64,000 bases of DNA from Numida meleagris (lineage: Eukaryota; Chordata; Aves; Galliformes; Numididae). The position numbers and the translations under genes were made by a program. The stretch is taken from contig NC_034422.1 of assembly GCF_002078875.1 (NCBI RefSeq), positions 1,484,923 through 1,548,922 on the forward strand, given 5' to 3'. Below the pieces are notes generated by a model that did no database searches, was not told the origin of the DNA, and saw nothing but the letters and a program-made list of their open reading frames with translations. Positions 50,201 through 61,520 of this stretch are shown piece after piece; positions within the stretch are counted from its first letter, which is position 1; every line of letters starts with the position of its first letter.

Positions 50201-52920
50201 CAAAGAAGTTTTTTTTTTTTTTTTAAAAAAAAGATTATTGCCATTTTGAGATACGGGTATTAACAACAGGTAGGGAAGAAAATACAACCTAACCAACCAA
50301 TATGGTTTTTTAGTCTGAATTAAAGTCTAAAACAGCCTCACAACTACTAATCTGCTTCTAATCAAATCTAAAAGGAAAGTTCAGTGAGAAGTAAGAATTT
50401 TCTGAATACTCAAAATTGCTTTTGCAGTTACGATGACTCTCAAGTCACTTGAATCTAGCAACTGGGAACACTGGAATTTGATCAATTTATCACTTTATTT
50501 CTGAACTTAAGAACTCACTTAACAATTAAATACAGTTTTAATATCTCATGCAATTTTATCTGTGCCTTACCAAACCTAAAACTCCTGAAGTCCGTGAGTA
50601 AAATAATGAAATCCCACCAAATATAACCACACATGACTAAGCAAAGTATCAGTGCAGCCTGTTCCTATTTCAGCTTTAGAAGAGCAGCAGTATTTTTAGT
50701 GTAAAACTCATGCAAAACTGCACAATTACCATAATTTTTAAAAAGTAGCAGATTTATTTTATCATAGCAGACCAATTTCAAATTATTAAGAGGCTTCAAA
50801 ATACCGCTCCGAATTTTTGTCCTGTTATTAGCACAGTGGTAGTGAAGGGACTGGTTCTTTTCTCTCAGAAAATTACCACAGCATATTGCATCTGCTGAAC
50901 ACAGCTGAGTACCCTCCCGTACCTCTGGTAAATGATCCTGTTTTCATCGGAGACAAACACAAAGAGGACTTGCTTGGAGATGGAAAGTAATCACAGATTC
51001 CTTTAGCAAATTTCTCAGCATCTTCTCTGTTTGAAAACGCTTTAAAACGTGAACCCTTAATCATCTTAACAGCTTGGAGAGCTTCCTTTTTATCTTCATA
51101 AACATGTATTCTCTCTGAAACACAGCACAGTCAGAATTAAGGTATTTAAATAATCTCAGGTTTGTTCCTAGAAACGGATCAAAATTATCAGACTACCCTT
51201 ACACTTTGGTCACAGCGTTTCTCTACAAACATGGCAAAAGAGACAAAGTCCATTTAAGTTTTACCTCTAGAAAACTGAGTAGAAGAATATTACACATAGC
51301 AGCTAACATCAGGGGATACCTGTACAGTGCTGGACATCCACATTAATCAATTGTGAGTATCTGTTCTGCACAGGTGAGCCAGCTTCAACAAGAGAGTATT
51401 TTACATCTAGACTGAAAAGCCAACCAGGAGCTCATTCACCCTGCATTTCTTTCCATGTTGCTCTGTACAGAAAGTTCAACTACTAAGTGACCACTGCCAT
51501 CACCTTCAGCCCTCTAAAAAGAACCTTCAGCATTAATCAAATCCTTCTCCTTGCCCTCCTCTTGCATTTAAGTTACATTGTTCAACTGAAGATATCTGAA
51601 TATCCTTGTAATGAGGACCATCAGAGGACAATCCTCATTTTCCAAAGTGACTTAAATGAGTCAACTGAAAGTACAACATTAATTCTAAACTCTAAGTAAC
51701 CACGTTACTAAAATCAGCAAACATTAATGCTATCGATCACCTTCCGTAACATTTTCTTGAGCATCTGTCTCCTCACTCAAGTACCAAAGTACCTCTGAAC
51801 TTTCAGTTTGACTACACAGATTGCTAAGAAAGACTTCATAGAATATAATTTCAATTTAGGTCCTAAATGAGAAAGTCGTGAATGAATTAGCAATGGGACT
51901 GTAAGAAAACCAAAACAACACCATGGCTATGCCTCAGCTGATAGGGCAGACAGCCACACAGCAACTGCAGACAAAGGTTAATCATGGCATACCTGAACTA
52001 GCAAAGTTACTGATGACTTGCATAAAATACATTTGTTAATTAATAATTAATATAGCTTAGTCCTTTCAAATATTAGCCTGATGTTTAGTTTCTCAATACT
52101 AATTCAGATATGTCCATACTTAATTCCTGTCAATTAAAGTATGCACAATAGAAATTATTTCCATTTTTGCAAGACTGCTGCTATTCACTTAGTTCTTTCT
52201 CTCCCTTTCACAAAGAAGAAAAAAAAAAGATGGGGTCATAGCAATTCTGATGACTTGAAATCATTTGCATTCATGCTTTGCAAATGTTTTTTGCCCATAT
52301 TTGGTTTCCACCTGCCTATATTACCTCAACTGACAATGACATGCAACTGAATACTCTTAAAAGCACTGCTGAGAAAGGAGTATTTCCTTACAATAACTGA
52401 TATGAAAAGCACATGCCAGATTTGAGCACTTGAGGAACACACAGACGCTGCTCACCATTTCTTGCCAGTATGTCATCATAGACCGGGCAAACGCCGTAGT
52501 ACAGCGGAGGATCCCTGGACGGCATCTGAGCACTGCCTTGAGAACCAGCATATCCCGCCCCACAGACCGGAGCTGAGCAGTTCATGTGTGTCACAGCTTC
52601 TTCCTCCGGAGGGTTCAGACCAACACAGTACCCAAAGTCAACCTCGTCGGACACGCTTCCACGATGGCTGTGATTCCCTGCAGTAGTGTGGCTGCCATCA
52701 GATGGGGCGCTCCCAGCAGGCTCCTCTGACCACGCAGCCCCTTCTTCTTCCAATGTTCCCTGCTGCTCCAGTAAAAACTGAGCCAATTTTTTTTCAAAGA
52801 TAAACCTGGTAGTCGAGGTGATGGGCCCACACTTCAGCCCTGCTCTTACAACTTCTTCTCTAAGCTCATCGGGGCTGAGCTGCTTCAAGCGGGATAATAT
52901 CGCATCCATCGTTATCTCAC
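41051..52920 (-). CDS. ANKLE2: ANKLE2, LEM-domain and ankyrin-repeat protein (12 exons visible, exon 1 missing)
   Basis: ANKLE2 is an ER and inner-nuclear-membrane protein that helps BAF (BANF1) dephosphorylation at mitotic exit by restraining VRK1 and recruiting PP2A, so the nuclear envelope reforms. Exons in transcript order are 52920-52456, 51114-50923, 50086-49893, 48744-48556, 48288-48166, 47795-47729, 47054-46873, 45751-45645, 44803-44610, 44154-43431, 42888-42757 and 41288-41051. All join in phase, giving about 934 residues plus exon 1. The order is LEM domain, an RNase-H1-N-like segment, ankyrin region, conserved [14 protein letters not shown] block and a variable Ser-rich tail. The first exon, with the membrane anchor (~60 residues), is not seen and probably lies in the gap at 56256-56800. 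The final C-terminal residues differ from my recollection of human. Confidence 0.96.
42757..42888 (-). CDS. ANKLE2: ANKLE2 exon 12
   Basis: The exon encodes [20 protein letters not shown] and [20 protein letters not shown], matching the EPSKLD.DVLAA...D....PA.HRWK block of human ANKLE2. Splice borders are ttctag and gtattt. Confidence 0.95.
43431..44154 (-). CDS. ANKLE2: ANKLE2 exon 11: large variable exon
   Basis: This 724-bp exon starts [20 protein letters not shown] and continues [19 protein letters not shown], which is conserved. About 200 low-conservation Ser/Glu-rich residues follow, ending SKKLFLLG. It is probably disordered. Splice borders are ttacag and GG|gtatga. Confidence 0.95.
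44610..44803 (-). CDS. ANKLE2: ANKLE2 exon 10: conserved [14 protein letters not shown] block
   Basis: The exon encodes [20 protein letters not shown] and [19 protein letters not shown]. This is one of the most conserved parts of the protein. Splice borders are attgcag and gtaaga. Confidence 0.97.
45645..45751 (-). CDS. ANKLE2: ANKLE2 exon 9
   Basis: The exon encodes [20 protein letters not shown] and [15 protein letters not shown]. The [11 protein letters not shown] core is conserved. The acceptor is ttaaag and the donor AG|gtatct. Confidence 0.95.
46873..47054 (-). CDS. ANKLE2: ANKLE2 exon 8
   Basis: The exon encodes [20 protein letters not shown] and [20 protein letters not shown]. The RAFAGP(M/L)SP motif is conserved in human. 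Splice borders are attcaag and gtaagg. Confidence 0.96.
47729..47795 (-). CDS. ANKLE2: ANKLE2 exon 7 (small)
   Basis: This 67-bp exon encodes [20 protein letters not shown] followed by LK, a basic helical linker after the ankyrin region. It was identified from phase and similarity; it has no start codon of its own. Confidence 0.93.
48166..48288 (-). CDS. ANKLE2: ANKLE2 exon 6: second clear ankyrin repeat
   Basis: The exon encodes [20 protein letters not shown] and [13 protein letters not shown]. The G-TPLHFA consensus is diagnostic of ankyrin repeats. Splice borders are gtcgcag and gtaagt. Confidence 0.97.
48556..48744 (-). CDS. ANKLE2: ANKLE2 exon 5: ankyrin repeat
   Basis: The exon encodes [20 protein letters not shown] and [20 protein letters not shown] through LNTPDKM. 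The (N)[10 protein letters not shown].. start is a typical ankyrin helix pair. It has a poly-T-rich acceptor and a gtaaga donor. Confidence 0.96.
49110..49221. repeat. 14-bp minisatellite in ANKLE2 intron (7 perfect + 1 variant copy)
   Basis: The unit ACATGTGACACGCA repeats without change from 49110 to 49207, followed by an eighth copy with two mismatches (49208-49221). Read on the ANKLE2 sense strand the unit is TGCGTGTCACATGT. Perfect identity suggests recent expansion. Confidence 0.97.
49747..49838 (-). mobile_element. CR1 LINE fragment (3' tail)
   Basis: The left end tcatagaatcataga is the inverse of the CR1 ATTCTATGATTCTATG terminus. It is followed by CR1 3'-end sequence (acggcctgggttgaaaagga). 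The copy is heavily 5'-truncated. Confidence 0.85.
49862..49880. repeat. (TA)n microsatellite beside ANKLE2 exon 4 donor
   Basis: About nine TA units lie about 13 bp past the splice donor on the intron side. Confidence 0.8.
49893..50086 (-). CDS. ANKLE2: ANKLE2 exon 4: start of the ankyrin region
   Basis: The exon encodes [20 protein letters not shown] and [20 protein letters not shown]. The helical [19 protein letters not shown] resembles a first ankyrin repeat. The donor gtaaaaaaaa is followed by a (TA)n tract and a CR1 fragment. Confidence 0.95.
50923..51114 (-). CDS. ANKLE2: ANKLE2 exon 3: RNase-H1-N/caulimovirus-VI-like segment
   Basis: The exon encodes [20 protein letters not shown] and [20 protein letters not shown]. 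The pattern K..EAL..V...KGSRFKAF...EDAEKF resembles the hybrid-binding domain of RNase H1. The exon ends in a phospho-site-like YFPSPSKSS...SPMKTG. Splice borders are tttcag and gtacgg. Confidence 0.93.
52456..52920 (-). CDS. ANKLE2: ANKLE2 exon 2: LEM domain
   Basis: The exon encodes [20 protein letters not shown] and [20 protein letters not shown], a complete LEM (BAF-binding) fold. It continues with [15 protein letters not shown] and [14 protein letters not shown]. The acceptor is cctccag; the exon begins in mid-codon (GT completing Gly), proving a coding exon upstream. The donor is G|gtgagc. Confidence 0.96.
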
Positions 52921-55900
52921 CTGGAGGAGAGGAGAAAAGATGAGCTCAACTGTGAAGACCAGCAAGTTTTTTTTCCTACTATTTTAATGTGGTATTAAAG
53001 CAAAGAAAAACGTGTCTCCTAACAATTTTTCTGACTCTGAAGAGATTCATGCAGATACAGAGAAGGCAAAATGCTTTCCAACTCATTAATAACATGTTTG
53101 AGCCATCAGACTCAAGGCTGTCTCCTCTTCCTCTCGTGCCTACCTGGAAGAGTATTTACAGCATACATTTTGTTCTCTTTTGCTCCTTTTAAGTTTCATT
53201 AGGACTTTCACTGTGAAAATTTAACCCAGAACGTTTATGTCTGAAAACTGATGACAGATAACATTTGACTCCTGTCAAGAAACCAACAATCTGAGCATAA
53301 AATGGGGCGGAAGGCCACAGGGCTGCAGCACAGCTCTGGTTAGAGAGCCCCTACAGCTAGAGCACAGCACTATCTATTGCAGGAAGAATTTCTTGCTGAA
53401 AAATGTATAAAACGCAAGTGTGATGCAGCAGCCAGGGAACTCTATCTCTGGCAATGACTCAAGGCTGGAGCTATTGACACAGCTTGGTTTTTCCCAGCCC
53501 CCGCTGTGCGATCAAACAGCCAGGAGAGGGGAGCAGCTGATCTTTCCAGTTCTCTCTCCCTAACATAGAACAGAAATTCAAGAATTTTTCAATTTCCACA
53601 GGAAAATCCTTCTCTCCAGTGTGACACTAAGTGCTCCTGCCCAATTCCCTCCACGTTATCCACACAGTCACAGCTTCTGCATGAGCAGCAAAGAGATACT
53701 GAAAACAACACGATGCCAACACAATTCCCTGCTGTGAGAAACCTCTGACCCTAAAAAAAACACAACTAAAAATAGAGGATTTGGAGAGCTCAATAACATA
53801 AGAAGCTGCGATGTTATTTCATTGGATACTAAATCCACACAGCTGTAAGAGCTGGGCCTTCCTCCTGCTGCACACTGTCAGTAGTGACAGCTTGAAGACC
53901 GAAATGCTGGCGCTGCCGTAGCCCTGCAGCCCGCTGCCAGCCCTGCCCTCAGTCGCCCGGCCATGCCTCGTGCTCAGGGCGTTTTTAGGATCAATTCAAG
54001 CAAGCTACTGCTTCACAAAAAGAAGAAATAAAAATGTTATTGAAGTGATTGTACTTGCACACAGATCAGTAAGGACTGTTTCTTTCTATTCAAAGCAAAG
54101 GATTTTATAGAATCATAGAACGGCTTGGGTTGGAAGGGACCTCCAAGATCAACTATTTCCAGCCCCTGCTGCAGGCAGGGACACCTCCCTGTAGCCCCAG
54201 TCGCTCACAGCCCCACCCAGCCCGGCCCTGAGTGCTTCCAGAGAAGAGGTATCCACAACCTTGCTGGGCAACCTGTGCCAGCGTCTCACCACCCTCACAC
54301 ACAGTAAAGAATTTCTTCCTAATATTCTAGCCTAAACCTACCCTCTTCTAGTTTAAAGCCATTATGGTGGTGTTCGAATACGGTACGAGAAACACCTCAT
54401 CAGCTGAAGCGTTCTGCTTTAGCAGCAAGGTTACAAGCAGCCCTCAGCATCAACCAGAAGCTGCACGGAGACGTGCGAGGCCCTTTGGGAAACCAACACA
54501 GGGCTGAGACGGCAACCGCTGCAGGGAACAGAGCGGGCACACAGCGCTCCAGGGACTGCCCCCGGCAGCTGGGCCCTCCTAGAACTAGGAAACACAACGA
54601 AAACAACGCTAATGCCAAACTGCAGATCGATTTTCAAGTATCAGAGCTCGGCAGGTATTGTTATGTGAGCGTGTCGTTTCCTGGGAGCAATGATTACTTT
54701 TTTTAACATCTGATCTTAAATGTGTGTTTACAGCACACGCCTCAGTCCCAGGTTCTTTCACCAATATTAAGCAGAACCGCAGTGGAAGCGTGGGAAGCGA
54801 GAGCATGGCAGCGTCAGGAAACAAGCCACAGCTCAGAACCAGCAGGGCCATTCCAAGCACTGCACGAGAGCAAATGCTGGAACACAAATAACCACAGGCA
54901 TGGAACGTGCAGGCACGCAAAACCCTTCTCCCTGGCATGCGGTTCAGTGAAAAAACACAGTACAGGACCAATTTCTCTGGGATCTTACGTTTTGGTTGAG
55001 TTAGTGCCTAAAATTTCTTTTTTATCATCATCAACGGAAGAAAAAGTATTTCTCTCGTGTGTCCACTTCACATGTCACAAACTGCACACAACCAAATCCG
55101 AGGGGGACGTGACAAAGCAGGCGGCCAGGGAAGCCAATGACCCTGGGGTTAAGGCCTGTGAGCATGAAGAGCCTTGCAGAAGTAAGTGGTGTGGATGGCT
55201 CCGTCACCCCACAGCCAGGGGCAGCACCCAGCCAAGCTGCCTGCGTGTCTCACAGCAATGCACTTCCCTGCAGGGAACCAGCAGGCAATTTCTTGGGGCA
55301 ACACCGTTCGGAATCTCCCACGGCAGTTAATTTACTCAAGCAGCAGAAACCAACTGTTTTAAACTACACGATGACGGAACAGACGGACACACTCGGTCTT
55401 ACACACAGTGCAGCTGTTCCGTTGCACAGTTCATACTCTTTCAAACAGAATACGGTTTATTTTTTAAGAATTCTGAAGTTGGCTTAAAAACACGATAGAA
55501 CATCCATGAAATATTAGTACCGACGAGCATTTTTTAACTTTCAAAGGCACCCCCTATTTTTATCCATCCAAGTCAGGAGCGTGCCTTGCAGCCCTACACA
55601 GCTGTTTCTATGGTAATTACTTGATAGCCTTGCACATATGTGCAGATGGCGGAGGGGATGACCTGAGCCCAGCGACGCACTGTGCTCTGGGCACTGCCAG
55701 GAGCAGGCAGCCGCACAGCGCCCAGCCGCACACCGCGGGCCCCCAGCACGCACCCCAGCGGTACGGCCACCGCCCCTTGGAGTCTCTTCCTAACAAAGCC
55801 CAGCCGGGAAGGACGGGCAAAACCGCGTTTCCCTTGGCTCAGCGTGAAACAACAGAATTTGCTTCCAGAAATTAGGATCGATACCGGGAGAGATGAGCCA

Positions 55901-56255
55901 CTGGCGTTTGAGGACGGCAATACAGTCCTGCTGTCCTGCTTATCAGAACGGTCAGCAAAAGAGCAGAGCGTGTACACACCACCGGTCTGCGTGCGCGTGT
56001 GTATATATCTATATTTTTTTTCCTTAGTCCAGACTCGGGCTCGGGACACGCCCGGCTGCGCGCCCACCGGAGGATGCAGCGCTGCGGAGCGGTCAGAGCT
56101 CGCCGCACCGCCTGCTGCCGCTCACATAGCGGGGCCGCCCTACGTGGCAGACGTGGGCAAACCCGGAGGGAGCCGCGGGAAAGGCAGCGCTAAAAGGACG
56201 GAGACCGAGACGCGAGGAGCGGCCCGGCGGCGGGGGGAAGGGCCGGGCCCGCGGG
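52921..56255 (-). other. ANKLE2: ANKLE2 intron 1 (visible part)
   Basis: Apart from the CR1 copy I see no supported exon. GC and CpG content rise from about 55.6 kb towards the gap, as expected near a CpG-island promoter. Open frames here reflect GC bias. Confidence 0.55.
54108..54370 (-). mobile_element. CR1 LINE 3' fragment
   Basis: The segment starts tagaatcatagaacggcttg and runs through the standard CR1 3' region (tggaagggacctccaagatc ... aatttcttcctaatattcta) for about 260 bp. It is 5'-truncated, in the intron between ANKLE2 exons 1 and 2. It contains no intact reverse transcriptase. Confidence 0.93.
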
Positions 56256-56800
56256 NNNNNNNNNNNNNNNNNNNNNNNNNNNNNNNNNNNNNNNNNNNNN
56301 NNNNNNNNNNNNNNNNNNNNNNNNNNNNNNNNNNNNNNNNNNNNNNNNNNNNNNNNNNNNNNNNNNNNNNNNNNNNNNNNNNNNNNNNNNNNNNNNNNNN
56401 NNNNNNNNNNNNNNNNNNNNNNNNNNNNNNNNNNNNNNNNNNNNNNNNNNNNNNNNNNNNNNNNNNNNNNNNNNNNNNNNNNNNNNNNNNNNNNNNNNNN
56501 NNNNNNNNNNNNNNNNNNNNNNNNNNNNNNNNNNNNNNNNNNNNNNNNNNNNNNNNNNNNNNNNNNNNNNNNNNNNNNNNNNNNNNNNNNNNNNNNNNNN
56601 NNNNNNNNNNNNNNNNNNNNNNNNNNNNNNNNNNNNNNNNNNNNNNNNNNNNNNNNNNNNNNNNNNNNNNNNNNNNNNNNNNNNNNNNNNNNNNNNNNNN
56701 NNNNNNNNNNNNNNNNNNNNNNNNNNNNNNNNNNNNNNNNNNNNNNNNNNNNNNNNNNNNNNNNNNNNNNNNNNNNNNNNNNNNNNNNNNNNNNNNNNNN
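56256..56800. other. Assembly gap (545 N)
   Basis: The unknown bases sit inside a very GC-rich island and very probably hide ANKLE2 exon 1 and its transcription start. Confidence 0.99.
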
Positions 56801-57260
56801 CTCGCTTCCCGCCGCCGCGCGTGAGGCGGTGCGGCCGCAGCGCTCCGCGCCGTGCTGCCCGTCTCGCGGCCCCGCCGCTTACCTCCGCGCTTCCTTCTGG
56901 ACGCAGCGCCGCGCCCCGGCCTCCGCTCCTCCGGGGCCGATCCCTGCGGCCTTCAGCGCTCCCGCTGCCCCGCAGCCCGCCCGCTGGGGGGAAGTCCCGC
57001 GTAAAACGAAAGCGCGGCACCTGAAGGGTGGCGGGGCCCCGCGGGAGGCGCCGGGCGCAGGGACCTGCGGAGACTGCTCGGAGCTCGCCGCGGGGAGAGC
57101 TGCGCGGGAGGGATTTCTCAGTGAAAAACGCCGCTTCTGCAGGCAGCCCTGACGGAGCCGCCGGCGCCCCCTGCTGGCGGAGCTCCGCGCCGCACCCTGT
57201 CCCGGCCGGGCTCGGCCCCTCGCGCTTCGGCTGCTCGGCGCTCAGTGGCTGCGCTGGCCG
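56801..57260 (-). promoter_or_regulatory. ANKLE2: CpG island upstream of ANKLE2
   Basis: CpG-dense sequence flanks the gap on the upstream side of ANKLE2. It has no clear TATA box. It is the likely promoter-proximal region; the exact start site is not visible. Confidence 0.65.
57164..57177 (-). promoter_or_regulatory. Perfect CTCF consensus motif
   Basis: The plus strand reads GCGCCCCCTGCTGG, the exact complement of the core CTCF consensus CCAGCAGGGGGCGC. It lies between the ANKLE2 promoter and the GOLGA3 3' end, where an insulator would be meaningful. Occupancy is inferred. Confidence 0.65.
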
Positions 57261-57462
57261 CGCTTCTCTCCGCCTGCAGCTGTATCAAAAATCAATGGGG
57301 GAAAAAATCAACACGAGAACGAAGACAGTAATGTAGCCTTTCAAAAAATCTTTTAGAAAATTGGCTATGCGGCACGTTCTGAATTTTAAACAAAGACTGT
57401 CAAAAAAGACATCGGTTTCCCCTTATGAATAAAACCAGCATGGAGCCCTTTACCAAAAATAG

Positions 57463-60400
57463 TTTATTGCACAAAACTTTTAAAGGAATTCCTATGCACA
57501 TTATTTTATAATCAACATGCTTTGTGCGATCATAAACGCGAGCGGTACATAGTGTAACTCCTCCGTCCCCTGGGTTATCCCCTCAGAACACAAAACGATT
57601 CACTCCATCTTTACACATCCAGCCTACGCAGACATTAAGTTACCCAACGTCATGTATAAAACATAACGTTTCTTCTACAATATTCAGAACGCCTTTATCT
57701 CCTCTAGGGATCTGTGCACTGCTATTGGAAATTAGGCTGCTCGACTCTCAGCACAAAGCGTTACGCAGCAGTAGCAGAACAGTGCGATCAGACTGACGGC
57801 TAACGAGCATCAGTAATTTGGACTGTAATTACTTTCATATGAAAGTATTTAGAGGCTCTGGTCACGGCAGGTCACATGCGAAGTGCTCACATGTCCCTGG
57901 CAGAGTTAACAGACCACAGATGACAAGTTGTGCACCACCAGCAGCGAACTCATCAGCCCCGAGTTAATGTTGTACTGATACTGTTTGTCCCCAGTGCCCC
58001 TTTGATGTTGTCCCAACCAGCATCGGGACACTCGTGCCACTGCGTTTCACTCCCCTAAGGAGGTAAAGGTGATCCACGAGAATACTAGCACTCAAACTTT
58101 CATTCTGGGTAATACTCTGCTCTTTACACCTGTGACGATGCCATAGATTTCAGCTAGGATATTGCCTGAATGAACAGCGTGGGATCAGATCCTCTATTGC
58201 ATGAGTGGATGTGGGGCTCAGCCGACCCCTCTACAGTGCACGAGTATTTCCAAGAGATCTGGAAGACGATTGAACGGAACATTACGCAGTGTTCAGCAAC
58301 GTCACAGACAGTAACTAACACTTCTTCCACTGCAGGTTTTTTTTGTCGTCGTTTTAATGCACAATTTTTCCAGAGCCTCCAAAAACCCAGCAGCATTTGG
58401 AAACCAAGGGTACAGCCTTTAACAACTTTCAACATCTGGGAAACATTCTTACTTTACAGCAACATTTCTGCCTTATCAACAAGCCTTGTTCAGCGGGTAG
58501 CAACTGCTGAAAAACAGACAAAGGAAAATACATTCCCCTGAAACACTTCAGAAGGGGAAGAAAAAAAATCTTTGAAATATTATTCTCCAATTTCTAAAAG
58601 CTCATCAGTATTAATGAGGCACTGATACTCTTCTGATATATTTGGCAGTTCTCAGACATGCAGAGGGGACCCACTTCCCATTCAGATAACTACTTTGTTT
58701 TCTGTCTAGACAGCAAGAGACCTCAGCCTCTGCAGAGAGAGCGTGTTCAGCCTCAGGGCGAGGCCTTTTCATAAAGCAGCAACTATTTATCTGGAAAATT
58801 AAGATACATGGCTGATCAGCTTGAAAGAAAAGGCCTTGCTTTTGTCACATGCTGAGTGCTCCTTCTAGAAGGCTTCCTTCTGTCTTCTCTAACTACAGCG
58901 CTTACTACCACACCACATTTAGACCCACAGACCTTATTTGTCTGATCTGCAATGAAACAAATGGCATGGTGCTTGTGTTTAGAGAAAACCACACGGTGAA
59001 AATAAAATAAGTAGGGCCCAGGAACTTTCAGAGAGAGACAGGTCGATCAATGCAGAAATCTAATCTCAGAATTTCGCAACAGCTCCTTCATCTTTAAAAG
59101 GAAAAATAAGCATCCGAGACTACTTGACTGCATCAGCTCTGCTGCCTTCATAAGGAGCGCTGCACCAAAACCAGAATGCAGTACCGGGACAAAAAGCAGA
59201 GCAGGCCTTCCTAAGACCTATGAAGGTTTCTTACAATTCTGGCTTCTCTGAGACCAAAAAGACTCTGAGACAAAAGCTTTATCTATACAACTGTTGGCAA
59301 ACTTCAGAGATTAAAACATAACGGATTACCTGTAGGCAACATATTTACCAAAATGAACACCAACATTAACCCTGCACAAGTGTTATTTTATATAAAATCC
59401 TCAACATTTGATAACTTTTTGTAGTGAATATACTATTCACTATGGAGTTTTGATTTTGTTATTTAACAACACTGCCTATTTTTTTCTTCTTAGAGCTTAA
59501 TACACAGGCAACTTCAAGAACATGACAGCAGCGAAATAAACAGTACCACTGACTCTGCAAAGCAGACTGCAGTCGTTTGCAGACATTAATATGTTTAAGC
59601 TAGACAGTAAAGCTTTGACTTTTCTTTAGATTTGTCAGTAATTCTCTATGTTGGGCACCTAATATTACACTAAGGCATTTCTTCCTTTGCTTACTTCAAA
59701 ACCTCGGCTTTTAGCATCTTGACCCTGACTCCATAAAATGCAAGTTAAAATCCAGGAGCTGCGTGAGGGGCACAATGCCATTCAGTACAGACACTAAGTA
59801 CACAATGTTTAACTGGACTTGAGCTTCAAGAGGTAATTACGAGCTCTAAAGCTGGATAAACACAGGTCCCCCCACCCAATCCCCACCTCTTGTTTGGTTT
59901 TGACTTATTTCAAGCAAACTGCAATCATCTCCCCTCAAAACACCCAAACCCATCCAAAAGAAGCCTCCTCAAAGAAGCAACTGCCTCTTTAGAAAAATAA
60001 ACAAGCAAGACAGCTAACAAGGAAACTTTTCTGAACACCGTGTTATAGCTAATTATGAAAAACTTACTTGAAGAGGAGCTTCAGCTAATTAGTCTTCTTG
60101 TTAAGATTCATTTTTTATACCAGCCTACAGTGAATACAACTGACCTGTTTTCTGTCTGTTTCAAAGACAAGAGTATGCTGGCACATGAGTTGCCACTCAG
60201 TCTTCCAAATCACATCTGTGCCTCAGCACGTCGGATGAAGCAGTACCTCTGCAGCAGTTTTTGAGTGCAGGGCTTATCACTGCACTTTGAGCCCACGGGA
60301 CTGCAGGAGGACTGCTTTAATAACAACAGCACAGATGGTACCATAGTGCCACCACCTCCACTCACAGTGGACACCTTATAATAGAGGATGCAAGGGGGAG

Positions 60401-61520
60401 AGGGTGAAGTGTACTGGAGAAGATAACTGAAATAATAATCTTATAGGCATTATAGTTCTGTCTTTTAAAGTAAAATAATTATATATCTAAAAGCTCTGGC
60501 TTTGGGGGCTAACTTCCCTAAGCCATTTGTACAGTATGTCAAAACCCAGCAAACTTAAAATGTAATAAGATAACAATGAGCGTAACAAACAACAACAACA
60601 AAAAAGAACCAACCTCATGTCAGCCTTGACTTACAGTATATAGGCATATTAAAACAGTCAGAAAATTATGATTTTTTTCTTTTATATATATATAAATATA
60701 TATTACAAGCATACCTTTAATCAAGGATGTCTACTTCAAAAGTCGAACTAAAAAGGTGCAAGAAGTGTTTGTGCAGTGAAGCAAAGCTCCCTACTGGCCT
60801 GCAACTGTAAGAGAGAAACTGTGACGCTTCAGAAAACATCCCAGGCAAAAGTGCCAAAGTTCTGTCATCTTTGTAACTAGAAAGGGCTTCAAATGCTTTT
60901 TTTTTTTAAATTATTTTTAAATACAGACACCTGTAATCTCAAATTTAAAGAGAAAGAGATTATAGGTATGGGGAAAGAGGATGTTCTAGTAGGAGTAGCC
61001 ATTTCTCAACCACTGCCTCCAGCTGAACATGAGCAGGACTTCTCTGTTTCCAGCCCTGTACAGGGGAGAGAAAGCAACGATCTGACCTCCAGCCCAAAGG
61101 AAAAAAAAACTAAACAGAACAAAAAACAGATAAAGCTTAATTAACCGTCATCTGCTAACAAATTTACCCTGATTAAACAAATGCAGACCTGGAAGCAGAT
61201 GCTCTTCTGGGGCTCATTGTAAGCCTTCAACTTAACCTCTCATGAAACCCAAAAATGAGCCAGATTTCTCACTTGGCAGTCCCTAGTATGGTAGAATTAT
61301 TACAGTAAGGTTTAATTACAGTAAGGTTTCAAACAAACCCTTGGAACAGCACATTCTGCACTTACTTACTGTTACGCCGGTTTCTCAAAACCGTGCCCTT
61401 TAATTCTACAGGCAAAAGCAAAATTCTGAACACCATTTTTAAAATGAAATAAATAAATAATTTTGATAAAGATTTGTTTACACACTTAAAGCAATAGGAA
61501 GAAGACAACTGCTGAGGAGG
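57463..61520 (-). other. GOLGA3: GOLGA3 3' UTR (inferred, ~4 kb)
   Basis: Non-coding AT-rich sequence follows the GOLGA3 stop up to an AATAAA complement at 57463-57468, with T-rich sequence beyond it on the transcript strand. It includes an 18-bp palindrome at 57830-57847 and a (TA)n tract near 60683-60703. No other gene was recognised. Confidence 0.55.
57830..57847. repeat. Perfect 18-bp palindrome
   Basis: TACTTTCATATGAAAGTA reads the same on both strands, within the inferred GOLGA3 3' UTR. Confidence 0.9.

Noticed and set aside
55682..57020. Long open frames of 380 and 276 residues crossing the gap
   Set aside because: Most of each frame is unknown residues from the 545 N, and the visible ends are GC-biased and resemble no family.
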